Shown here: positions 7,943-16,557 of the stretch, in pieces | Layout: every line of letters begins with the position of its first letter | Numbering within the stretch: the first letter of the stretch is position 1 | Assembly: GCA_047615875.1 (NCBI GenBank) | Contig: JBLHGU010000038.1 | Coordinates: 1-33,949, forward strand | Origin: JBLHGU01 sp047615875 | GTDB taxonomy: Bacteria; Pseudomonadota; Gammaproteobacteria; Arenicellales; CAJQKF01 | DNA: 33,949 nucleotides | Reading direction: 5' to 3' | Translations under genes and position numbers: made by a program | The notes under the pieces: generated by a model | The model's input: the letters and a program-made list of their open reading frames with translations, nothing else | The model's database searches: none | What the model was told of the DNA's origin: nothing

Positions 7943-10270
7943 ATGCATGAATTAGTTACTTATGGAATGAGATTAAAATGGATAGTCGTTTGTTTAGCGT
8001 TTAGCCTTTCACTAGCTACCGCACACCGCGTCAATGCGGGGTCCTTCAAAATAGGATTTGTATCGAGTGGGGCTGTTGAAGCATCCAGAATGCAGGATCT
8101 TATCGTCACTGAATTGACCCAATTAATGGATGAGCCAGCAGGCGTCGAGTATGTCACATTTACAGCATTACCCTCCCCTGAGTCATTTCAGGAGCAACTG
8201 AAAATAGCCAGTTCTACGCCAGAAATAAGAGCCATTATTGCCCCAGGCTTTTTGGCGAGCCAGATTCTTTATCAGCAAAGCCATTTCTCCAGGCCTACTT
8301 TTCTCACGTGGATAGTTGACCCCAATCTGGTTGGCGGTGAAGTAAAGACTAAAACACCTAATCTGCGATGGCTCAGCACTCGTAACGACGTAGATAACAC
8401 TTTTAAAACTATCGCCCAGGTCATAGGACGAAAACCCGTAACATTGATAGTGGATGCAGCTGTTGCGAACCTGGGTGATGCATTTTTTGAAGGACTAACA
8501 AGAAGTGCCGCAAAAAATGGTTTGCAGTTTTCAGTCACATTTCTGGATAGATCAAAACCGGTAATTGACCAGGTCCCCTCGCCGATTGCAATGGCACTGG
8601 TACCGCCTATGAGAGAAGGCACCGACACAATTATTAAACAGATCCAGGCAGGCAATATTCCTGTGTTTACTTTTGAGGGCCCAAAAGCCGTTGCTAAGGG
8701 CGCAATGATGACGGATATAGTCGATGCTAATGAGTCTCTAATTGCACGCAGTATCGCGCTGGATATATTTGGTCTTTTACAGGGAGAAAAACTAGAACAT
8801 GGTCCGCATTGGTTGGAGTCTGAACATCATTTAACTCTAAATCTGGCATCTGCACAACGCATGGGCGTAGATCTGCCGGTGGAAGTGTTGGCGTCTGCTA
8901 CCGTAGTTGGTTTCTCCAATTTGGAGATTGACAGTATCACTCTTGAAAAAGCCTTAGGATGGGTATTAAACAAGAACACTGGGCTGGCACAGTCGCTAAA
9001 TAATATTAAATTGGCGGACGAGTCAATTGCCCAGGCCAAATCCTCGCTTTTATCGCAGTTTGATGCGGCATTTAATCACACTAGAAATAGCACTGCTGGA
9101 AATACAGTAACTACAGGTAATCCGCACCAAAATACCCGTGCATCAATTAATTACACACAAACCCTCTACTCAATAGTTAGTCACACTAACTATGAAGTGG
9201 CGAAGTTGAATAAGGCCAGTCAGCTGCATCAGGATGTAGCCAGAAAACAAGGCGCCGTGGTGAATACTATGAATGTATTTTTACAGGTATTAATTTCAGA
9301 AGCGAGCCTGTCGGCTCAACAGGAAAGTGTTAGATTAGCAAGGTCAAATTTATCCATGGCTCAAAAACGTGCCACATTGGGTAGTGGCACAGTGGGCGAT
9401 GTATATAATTCTGAGGCATCAATTGCGACAGCCAATTCAAATCTACTGGCTGCGCGAATTGGCACGCTGGAGGCGCGGCGTGCGTTAATGGATTTAAGCA
9501 ATACCGTGTTCGACGAGAATTCTGTGTTCGAAGCGATTGGGCTTGACCATCCTGCTGTGGCTATCAGCCATCTGTTAGTGCTGCCCCTTTTAGAAACACT
9601 CAGTGGCATTCAAAAACTATCTGACTGGAGTTCAAATCAGGCAGTTAAACATTCTCCAGAATTACAGGCATCACGTGTCGTTATAGATTCGAATCGCCTT
9701 CAGCTGGATGCTGCAGATAAAGGTAGATACACCCCTGAAGTAAAGTTGACCGGTCAGGCTTATACTTTTCTGGATAGTTCCACTGGCTCTTCTGGCGCAA
9801 ATCTTAATGGCGTCGACGACATCAGTTTGAGTGTAAACGTTAGCCTGCCATTATGGACTAGTGGCCGCCTTACCAGTGTCATTCGTGAAACCAATAACCA
9901 ATTAATTAACTCGGAGCTGGAATACATGGCTAGCAAAAATACCGCACAAGTGGCAGCTCGTAATTCCGTATTTAGCCTGGCACAAGCCTGGCAGGATATA
10001 AAGCTGGGCAAGATTGCTCTTTCATCAGCAGAGAAAAGTCTGGCTATAAACCAACGGGCTTATGCTAGTGGAGCGGTAACTATTGAAGCTTTACAGAACA
10101 TTCAAAATACTTATATTTCAGCACTTAGCGGAGACAAGGCTAATCTGTATCAATACATTCAGGGGCTTGCAAACTGGCAGCTGCAAGTTGCGGCAGTGAG
10201 TTACCTAATGGAATCTGATACCTACCAACAGTGGTCGGCTGATTTTCAATCTCAAAACATCCCACAATAA
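7943..10270 (+). CDS. Fusion: ABC-type substrate-binding domain + TolC-like outer-membrane efflux protein
   Basis: 775 residues. A signal peptide (MRLKWIVVCLAFSLSLATA, from the in-frame ATG at 7967; the ATG at 7943 adds 8 residues and both starts are possible) leads into a ~300-residue domain like TrpX/PF04392 ABC substrate-binding proteins: IGFVSSGAVEASR, AIIAPGFLASQI, the strand IPVFTFEGPKAVAKGA near 240, and LTLNLASAQRMGVDLPVEVL near 290-310. From ~335 to the end is a TolC/OEP fold with two coiled-coil repeats: LGSGTVGDVYNSEASI near 475-490, then VNVSLPLWTSGRL near 630 and YASGAVTIEALQNIQNTYI near 710. Normal TolC proteins are ~430-500 residues. The order places the binding domain at the periplasmic end of the barrel/tunnel. 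It is the first gene of an operon with the adaptor and RND pump. Role inferred: outer-membrane exit duct with a built-in periplasmic ligand-binding module. Confidence 0.85.
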   Translation: MHELVTYGMRLKWIVVCLAFSLSLATAHRVNAGSFKIGFVSSGAVEASRMQDLIVTELTQLMDEPAGVEYVTFTALPSPESFQEQLKIASSTPEIRAIIAPGFLASQILYQQSHFSRPTFLTWIVDPNLVGGEVKTKTPNLRWLSTRNDVDNTFKTIAQVIGRKPVTLIVDAAVANLGDAFFEGLTRSAAKNGLQFSVTFLDRSKPVIDQVPSPIAMALVPPMREGTDTIIKQIQAGNIPVFTFEGPKAVAKGAMMTDIVDANESLIARSIALDIFGLLQGEKLEHGPHWLESEHHLTLNLASAQRMGVDLPVEVLASATVVGFSNLEIDSITLEKALGWVLNKNTGLAQSLNNIKLADESIAQAKSSLLSQFDAAFNHTRNSTAGNTVTTGNPHQNTRASINYTQTLYSIVSHTNYEVAKLNKASQLHQDVARKQGAVVNTMNVFLQVLISEASLSAQQESVRLARSNLSMAQKRATLGSGTVGDVYNSEASIATANSNLLAARIGTLEARRALMDLSNTVFDENSVFEAIGLDHPAVAISHLLVLPLLETLSGIQKLSDWSSNQAVKHSPELQASRVVIDSNRLQLDAADKGRYTPEVKLTGQAYTFLDSSTGSSGANLNGVDDISLSVNVSLPLWTSGRLTSVIRETNNQLINSELEYMASKNTAQVAARNSVFSLAQAWQDIKLGKIALSSAEKSLAINQRAYASGAVTIEALQNIQNTYISALSGDKANLYQYIQGLANWQLQVAAVSYLMESDTYQQWSADFQSQNIPQ

Positions 10271-10291
10271 AGACAGTACCCGGAAACTACT

Positions 10292-11419
10292 ATGCGTCCA
10301 CTAAAAACATCAAGTGCGCTGCAAGACGCTCTTTTAGTTACTATTTTATTAATCACTGGAATTTCTGCTTGTAGTGAGACAGAACAGGAAGATAATTCTG
10401 CTCCACAAATCATCAAAGCTGTAAAAACACATGTTATTAAAGGGCAAACTGGCAGCGCAGTTCGGGTGTTATCAGGCACGACTATCTCGTCGGATAAGCA
10501 AGATTTAAGCTTCAGAGTATCTGGAGTAATCGTCGAATTGCCGATTCAGGTTGGGGATATCGTTAATAAGGGCGATCTTATTGCACGCTTAGATAGTACC
10601 GACTATGAAATTTCCTCCCGTCAGGCACAGGCCAGCGTATCTCAGGCAAAAGCAGCTCAGGTCAATGCCAAAAGCGCTTATAAACGTGCCAAAGAATTGT
10701 ATGCGGCTCAAGCTGCCAGTTTAGCGGAACTGGAATCGGCAAGGGCTAATGCTGACAGCGCCAAGGCCAGCGTTGCCGTTGCTAAGCAACAATTGAACTC
10801 GATGCTCAAAAGTAAGCAATATACACAGCTGTCCAGCAGTACAGACAATTGCACGGTTACCGCAACCCCGGCCTCAATAAATAGCAATATTTCTGCGGGT
10901 TCGTCAGTGGTTAATTTATCCTGTGGAAACTTTCTGCGTACGAAAATTACTGTGCCTGAGGCACTCATCGACCAAATCAAGCCAGGCAACCCGGTTGCTG
11001 TAGCTATCCCAAGTGCGCGTACCGAATCATTCCCTGGTGTAGTTGTTGAGGTGGGTGTTAGCAATAACAATTCTGCTGGTTTTGACGTTGAAATTGAAAT
11101 TCAGAAGGCAGACAAAAACCTTCGAGTCGGACTCGCCACTTCCGTCACACTACAATTTGAAACCGATAATACGAATCAGGTAATTCTACTATCACCACAG
11201 GCTATATTAGAAGATGCGAGTGGAAAGTTTGTCTACGTATTTCAGCTGACTGACTCTACAGAAGCTTTTACCGCGATACGAAGGACAGTCGCCACCGGAG
11301 AATTACGCAATGATGGAATTGAGGTATCCACAGGCTTATCCGAAGGGGATGAGGTTATTGTCTCCGGCACCTCTAGAGTAAATGAAGGCATGAAAGTAAA
11401 GCGCCTGAGTGGGCAATAA
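10292..11419 (+). CDS. RND efflux periplasmic adaptor (membrane fusion protein), probable lipoprotein
   Basis: 375 residues. The N terminus is a lipoprotein signal ending in GISAC, with Cys27 as the likely lipidated residue. A barrel-sandwich/lipoyl half-motif (SFRVSGVIVELPIQVGDIV near residue 70-90), an Ala/Lys-rich helical hairpin of about 70 residues, then beta-barrel and membrane-proximal domains (LRTKITVPEALIDQI, STGLSEGDEVIVSG) follow the AcrA/MexA order. The second lipoyl half is degenerate: the hairpin is followed by a Ser/Thr-rich stretch with two cysteines (NCTVTA and NLSCGNF) that could form a disulfide. It couples the inner-membrane pump (next gene, 16 bp downstream) to the TolC-like protein encoded 21 bp upstream. 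Confidence 0.9.
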   Translation: MRPLKTSSALQDALLVTILLITGISACSETEQEDNSAPQIIKAVKTHVIKGQTGSAVRVLSGTTISSDKQDLSFRVSGVIVELPIQVGDIVNKGDLIARLDSTDYEISSRQAQASVSQAKAAQVNAKSAYKRAKELYAAQAASLAELESARANADSAKASVAVAKQQLNSMLKSKQYTQLSSSTDNCTVTATPASINSNISAGSSVVNLSCGNFLRTKITVPEALIDQIKPGNPVAVAIPSARTESFPGVVVEVGVSNNNSAGFDVEIEIQKADKNLRVGLATSVTLQFETDNTNQVILLSPQAILEDASGKFVYVFQLTDSTEAFTAIRRTVATGELRNDGIEVSTGLSEGDEVIVSGTSRVNEGMKVKRLSGQ

Positions 11420-11435
11420 ACAATAGAGCAAGATA

Positions 11436-14400
11436 ATGGCGCTAAATCTGGTTGAAGTAACTTTAAAGAATAATCGACTTTCAATAGTGATAACTCTGGC
11501 AATGATATTGTGGGGCTGCATTGCCTACGTTGGTCTGCCTAAGGCCGAAGACCCGGGTTTCATCATTCGAACTGTCATTGTCAAGACCCAGATGCCAGGT
11601 GCCAGTGCCCAGCGGATGGAAGAGTTGGTCACTTCAGTGATTGAAGAATCCGTCATGGAAATGCCTGAGCTGGATAATGTTCAAAGTATCTCCCGAGAGG
11701 GTCTTTCCTACATTACTGTTCGTTTCAAAGAATCTTACAAAGAGATGCGACCCATTTTTGATTCTCTACGTCGCAAAATTGAATCTGTCACTCCGTTACT
11801 ACCAACAGGCATTCAAGGCCCCTTTGTGGATGACGAATTTGGCGATGTATTCGGCAGTCTGTTTACGTTAACCGGGGATGGCTTTAATTTAATTGAACTC
11901 GCCAATATGGCAGATGATATACGCGATCAGTTAATTGGCTTTGATTTAGTCTCTAAAGTAGAACTGTACGGTAAACAGAAAGAAGTCATTTACGTTCAAT
12001 ATAGTGGCGCACGATTGCGCGAAATGGGTATCAGTCCGAGTATGCTTGGCAACGCGATTAGTAGTGTCAATGTTATCTCACCGGGTGGTGATATTGTTAT
12101 TGGCGAGGAGCGGATTAGTCTTGAGCCAAGCGGTAATTTCACATCACTGACCGACTTAAATCAAACAGTCATACGCGACAATCAGAATAACCTGGTACAA
12201 CTTCAGGATATTGCGAATATTTCCCGAGTTCTGGAGGATCCAGCAACCAATCGGGTTTTTGCAAATGGTAAACCCGCCATGGTGCTGGCAATTTCCATGA
12301 ATGAAGGAGGAGACATTCTTAAGCTTGGAGAAGAGTTAAGGACCTTTGCCTCTCTCGTACAGACAACACTACCCCTGGGTGTTGATCTGCGGGAATCCGC
12401 ATTTCAGGCAGATATAGTGGAACTAAAGATTCAGGACTTTATTTCCAGCATTGCACAGGCCATTGCCATTGTATTTCTTGTGCTACTTATTTTTCTCGGC
12501 TTACGAACAGCAATCGCAGTGGCAATTTTAATACCGATGGCGATCTTGAGCACATTTGCACTGATGTCGGTATTTAGCATATCGATCAATCAAGTTTCTT
12601 TGGCGGGCTTAATTATTTCCCTTGGTTTGTTGGTTGATAATGGCATCGTTATAAACGAGTCGATAATGCTAAAAATGGAAAAAGGCAAATCAGGGCTCGA
12701 AGCGGCTGGTTTAACCATTGGAGAACTCAAGATTCCCCTATTGGTAGCCTCCCTGACTACCGTCGCAGCTTTTATGCCAATTGCATTGGCCGAGTCGGCA
12801 ATAGGCGAGTTTTGCGCTGCGATTTTCTACATCGTGGCTATTGCCCTGGGGTCCTCATGGGTATTCTCAATCACGGTTATCCCTGCAATTGCATCACTGT
12901 TATTAAAAGTAAAAAATAAAGGTGACGCTCAACGAGCACCGTTTGTGCTCCTTTACACAAGGGCTATAAAAATAATACTTCAATTCAGATGGTTAACTAT
13001 TTTGCTAGTGTTGTCACTATTTGGCACTGTAGGTATTGCGCTGAATTATGTACCTGCTGTATTTATCCCGCCATCAGACGAGGCCATAGTGAGCGTAGAA
13101 CTGGATTTACCTCTTGGGCGAGATATTGAAGTCACGCAACTGTTATCTGATAGTTTGCAGACAACTTATCAGTCGATTAAAAGCAAAAGCGGTCTTATCA
13201 CTGGCTGGACTAATTTTGTAGGTAGTAGCGCGCCAAAATTTAAGCTGGGTTATAACCCAGGCGCTGGTAATCCCGCTCACATATCCAGCATCGTAACTGT
13301 GCGCGATGCTGCTGCACTCGATTCGACGATAATCCAGCTTAGCGAGTACATCGAAAATAATCATCCTGATGTCGAATACAAAATTGCACGATTATCACAA
13401 GGCCCACCTGTCTCCTACCCAATTCAGGTACGACTCAGTGGACAACACATCAATGATCTTGAAAGTCGTACAGCAATTATTAAGAAGAAGTTATTAAGCA
13501 TTCCCGGTATTCAAACAATAAAAGATGACTGGGGTGCCAGAACCAAGAAAATTGTTATAAATATAAATCAACAACGAGCACTTGCTTCAGGTGTTACAAG
13601 TGACGACGTTGCAGATTCGCTTCGACAAAACTTGAGCGGCTTTACCGTCAGTGATTTTCGTGAGGGTGAAGACAGAATCCCCATTACATTAATTACAGAA
13701 GGCGCCGAACGAAATGACCTGCGACGCATTAACGACTTAACAATTAATTCTCAATCTGGCGCAAGCGTAAAGTTAGCTCAGATAGCTGAGGCTGAGGTGC
13801 AGTGGTCCGCATCCAACATATTACGCAGAGACAGAGTCCGTACAGTGACGGTATCTGCTACGCTTTTTCAGGACTATACAGCCACTATGATTAATCAGAC
13901 TTTTAATCCCTGGCTGGGTGAATTTGCATCTGAATTGCCTTCAGGTTACTCAATCGAGATAGGCGGCGAATCTGAATCTTCAGATGACGCTAGTCAATCA
14001 ATTGTCGATAAGTTGCCCTTAGCGTTTATTTGCATTGTTCTGCTACTAGTTAGTCAGTTTAACTCACTACGCAAAGCAACAATAATTATGCTTACCATTC
14101 CGATGGGGGTTATCGGAATGGCCTGGGGTCTGCTGATTGCACAATCTACCTTTGGATTCTTCACAATACTGGGGGTGTTATCCCTTGCTGGCATTATTAT
14201 TAATAACGCAATTGTACTAATCGATAGTATTGATTCTTATCGTGACCAAGGCTTGAACCCCTGGGATGCAGTGGTTGCTGCTAGTGAGTCTAGACTAAGG
14301 CCAATTCTATTAACTACCGCAACTACTTGCGGTGGAATGATTCCGCTATGGGTAGGTGGTGGTATGTTTGAAACCATGGCAGTAACGATATTTTTTGGTT

Positions 14401-14534
14401 TACTGTTTGGATCAGTTATTACTTTAATAGTGGTGCCAGCTTTATACGCAATTTTCTTCAGGGTCGAAGTGCCAGAAAATAACCATGCAGAAAAATCTGA
14501 GTCGGCCGAATCTGAAGATCAGATTCCCGCATAA
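11436..14534 (+). CDS. RND efflux pump permease (HAE1-like, AcrB superfamily)
   Basis: 1032 residues, full length for an RND pump: one N-terminal membrane helix, a large periplasmic loop, six helices, a second loop, and the final helices. It starts MALNLVEVTLKNNRL and has YVGLPKAEDPGF and TQMPGASAQRMEELV in the first porter domain. Proton-relay positions differ from AcrB: helix 4 reads LLVDNGIVINES, keeping one Asp (D401) but with N402 where AcrB has its second Asp; helix 10 reads GIIINNAIVLID, with N923 where AcrB has Lys940. The RLRPILLTT motif is kept. Such D-N variants occur in other RND subgroups. Third gene of the operon; it drives export of an unknown substrate through the adaptor and the fused TolC protein. 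Confidence 0.92.
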   Translation: MALNLVEVTLKNNRLSIVITLAMILWGCIAYVGLPKAEDPGFIIRTVIVKTQMPGASAQRMEELVTSVIEESVMEMPELDNVQSISREGLSYITVRFKESYKEMRPIFDSLRRKIESVTPLLPTGIQGPFVDDEFGDVFGSLFTLTGDGFNLIELANMADDIRDQLIGFDLVSKVELYGKQKEVIYVQYSGARLREMGISPSMLGNAISSVNVISPGGDIVIGEERISLEPSGNFTSLTDLNQTVIRDNQNNLVQLQDIANISRVLEDPATNRVFANGKPAMVLAISMNEGGDILKLGEELRTFASLVQTTLPLGVDLRESAFQADIVELKIQDFISSIAQAIAIVFLVLLIFLGLRTAIAVAILIPMAILSTFALMSVFSISINQVSLAGLIISLGLLVDNGIVINESIMLKMEKGKSGLEAAGLTIGELKIPLLVASLTTVAAFMPIALAESAIGEFCAAIFYIVAIALGSSWVFSITVIPAIASLLLKVKNKGDAQRAPFVLLYTRAIKIILQFRWLTILLVLSLFGTVGIALNYVPAVFIPPSDEAIVSVELDLPLGRDIEVTQLLSDSLQTTYQSIKSKSGLITGWTNFVGSSAPKFKLGYNPGAGNPAHISSIVTVRDAAALDSTIIQLSEYIENNHPDVEYKIARLSQGPPVSYPIQVRLSGQHINDLESRTAIIKKKLLSIPGIQTIKDDWGARTKKIVININQQRALASGVTSDDVADSLRQNLSGFTVSDFREGEDRIPITLITEGAERNDLRRINDLTINSQSGASVKLAQIAEAEVQWSASNILRRDRVRTVTVSATLFQDYTATMINQTFNPWLGEFASELPSGYSIEIGGESESSDDASQSIVDKLPLAFICIVLLLVSQFNSLRKATIIMLTIPMGVIGMAWGLLIAQSTFGFFTILGVLSLAGIIINNAIVLIDSIDSYRDQGLNPWDAVVAASESRLRPILLTTATTCGGMIPLWVGGGMFETMAVTIFFGLLFGSVITLIVVPALYAIFFRVEVPENNHAEKSESAESEDQIPA

Positions 14535-14578
14535 CAATTCTAGTCGGCTATGCGATAAATTAGCACATCAAAATCAGT

Positions 14579-15775
14579 CTAGAAAAAATAGGTGAAATTA
14601 AGTTCTACATAGTCATCATTTCTCCGACTATATAGGGGGTCCTGCTCATGCACAGAGGAAAACAACCGTGCTTCAAGGGCCATCTTCCATTGATTTCCTA
14701 ACCGACGACTGGCTTCCAGATTGTACAAACGGGTGCCATTATCTCGATCACCAATAACACCTGCTAACAACTCAGAACTTTGTGCATCGTTAAACGCAAT
14801 GCGTACACCCGCAAATATATCGTCCTGAAATGGACCGCCATTCTCGCGGCTATCGTAAAGATACTCGCTTATCAAACCAAGATCAAAGCGACTACCCATA
14901 AACGACGAAAAGGTGTATTCGAAACCTGCCGATAATGCCGTGTAGTTTTCTAATGAAGTGTAACTTCTGCGTACAACTTCAAGTTTCAAAAGCCAGCTTT
15001 CCACAGCGGCAGTGAGATCCACTCCCAATTGTTCAACCAATGGATAATATGGCGTCGATACTATCTCTCCATCAGCATTATTCTGGGGAAGAAGCTGCGG
15101 AGAGCGGCTAGTACCGTCAAACCAGGAAAGTCCTATTTCAAAGGCTCCCAGATAATGAGACCAGCGCAAAGCATAATCAACATGTGAATCTTCATCATTA
15201 GATTCATAACCAGAGTTCCAGTCTATTACCCTTGGTGACGTTCGCAGTCGTCCAGATACTCCCTGATAGGTTCTCTCTCTGAAACCTGGCAGTACAAACA
15301 TATCCAGCGTGCCCCAGTTCTTAGGGAACGATAACCAGATCATAGGCTGACCCAGCTTATCCTCGCCATCAGGATTTTCAACCTGATCGGTCTGGTTAAT
15401 AATATCAACCAGATGTTGGGCTTCAGTTACCCCCCAGAAAACTTTTCCAACACCGGTGCGAAGTTCCCAGTTGTCCGCCACATGCAACCACATCAGCTCT
15501 CTCAAATCAGCATGAGATCGTTTGTCATCACCTTCATCCTGACGAATAAATGGAGCAAATGTCAGAGAGTCGAGACCATCATTCCAGCTCCAGCTAAACT
15601 CTGGCTCGATGCTGGCAGAAATATTCGAACCATGCTGACGGCTATCCAGAGCTGAAGTTGGAAATTGCCGTAGCTCCAGACTAAGATTACCGCGAACATC
15701 CATCTCGGCCCAGCTGGAAACAGCAAACACCATTCCCAGTACTAGAAGTGAAATCTTTACTGCCAGTTTATACAT
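14579..15775 (-). CDS. Predicted outer-membrane beta-barrel protein
   Basis: 398 residues. A clean Sec signal (MYKLAVKISLLVLGMVFAVSSWA, cut before EMDV) is followed by alternating amphipathic strands rich in Trp, Tyr and Asp/Asn loops, ending YVELNFTYFF with a C-terminal Phe, the usual barrel-assembly signal. RTGVGKVFWGVTEAQHLVDIINQ and WLSFPKNWGTLDMFVLPGF recall DUF1302-like barrels that accompany MMPL-type pumps. It follows the LolA-like gene by 8 bp and is the last gene of the tetR-pump operon, so it is likely the outer-membrane end of that export route. Substrate unknown. Barrel call firm, exact family less so. Confidence 0.8.
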   Translation of the reverse strand: MYKLAVKISLLVLGMVFAVSSWAEMDVRGNLSLELRQFPTSALDSRQHGSNISASIEPEFSWSWNDGLDSLTFAPFIRQDEGDDKRSHADLRELMWLHVADNWELRTGVGKVFWGVTEAQHLVDIINQTDQVENPDGEDKLGQPMIWLSFPKNWGTLDMFVLPGFRERTYQGVSGRLRTSPRVIDWNSGYESNDEDSHVDYALRWSHYLGAFEIGLSWFDGTSRSPQLLPQNNADGEIVSTPYYPLVEQLGVDLTAAVESWLLKLEVVRRSYTSLENYTALSAGFEYTFSSFMGSRFDLGLISEYLYDSRENGGPFQDDIFAGVRIAFNDAQSSELLAGVIGDRDNGTRLYNLEASRRLGNQWKMALEARLFSSVHEQDPLYSRRNDDYVELNFTYFF

Positions 15776-15783
15776 TAGCTATA

Positions 15784-16557
15784 TTATTTAACTCTTTGCA
15801 ATACCGAACGATGAAAGTCCTTTTCGCCCAACCCACTTTGAAATTCATAGTTAGTCCACTCAAGACTCGAGCTCTTGCCAGTTTGATGATTGAGCATTGA
15901 CAACTTCGATGCCCTCCAGAACTTATCGATATATTGCTTGTAATCATGAAAACTCAAGGTCTTGAGCAGAGAGTTCTTGCGATCATAAAACTCAATTTTC
16001 AAGCCAATATAACGTTCTTTGTCGATCCACACAATTTGGCGTGTATAACCGGATTTCTTATATTGCGGATATTGTTCTACCACAAACGTCATAGTGCCAT
16101 CCAGGTCTTCATCCCGCAAATATTTGTATTTGTATTTCTTCACTTCCTGAGAAGCTATATCTTCATAGGCGAATTCACTGCCCATAAAAGGTCCTGACTT
16201 ATTACCAGATGAAATTCGCTTGACTCTTTTCAATGCAGGCAAATACAACCACTGTTCATCTGGTTTAACTGCATGGGTATGACTTAAAAATGCAGTACCT
16301 TTTACATCTGCCGGATCATCGAATATAGACAGGCTTTTATCACCATCACCAGGCACTTCAAGCGATCTGATACGAATACTTCGAGAGCTGGTATCACCCT
16401 GTTTATTCTTCAGCTTCATCTTCATGTTGGCTTGTTGATTACCCCAACCGGTATCTCTGGCATCAGCCTCCATAAGAATGGCCAGGCCCTTCTCCTCAGG
16501 TGTTTCAGCCCATAGGCTAAGTGGCAGTAGAAGCAGCAGAAGCAGCAGTTTTTGCAT
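15784..16557 (-). CDS. LolA-like periplasmic outer-membrane lipoprotein-sorting protein (PF17131 type)
   Basis: 257 residues from the ATG at 16557, chosen over the TTG at 16572 because gaggaa lies 7 bp upstream and the protein then opens directly with a signal peptide (MQKLLLLLLLLPLSLWA, cut before ETPEEK). Motifs of the LolA-like family seen next to MMPL pumps: MKMKLKNKQGDTSSRSIRI, HAVKPDEQWLYLPALKRVKRI, GPFMGSEFAYEDI, and GYTRQIVWIDKERY. The fold is a half-barrel that can shield a lipid; a periplasmic carrier role between pump and outer-membrane barrel is inferred. Its start lies 41 bp inside the end of the pump gene, so translation is coupled. It is distinct from true LolA, which is smaller and lies elsewhere. 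Confidence 0.85.
   Translation of the reverse strand: MQKLLLLLLLLPLSLWAETPEEKGLAILMEADARDTGWGNQQANMKMKLKNKQGDTSSRSIRIRSLEVPGDGDKSLSIFDDPADVKGTAFLSHTHAVKPDEQWLYLPALKRVKRISSGNKSGPFMGSEFAYEDIASQEVKKYKYKYLRDEDLDGTMTFVVEQYPQYKKSGYTRQIVWIDKERYIGLKIEFYDRKNSLLKTLSFHDYKQYIDKFWRASKLSMLNHQTGKSSSLEWTNYEFQSGLGEKDFHRSVLQRVK

Noticed and set aside
8272..8655. 127-codon minus-strand frame within the SBP-TolC gene
   Set aside because: Antisense shadow; the plus-strand translation has recognisable structure throughout.
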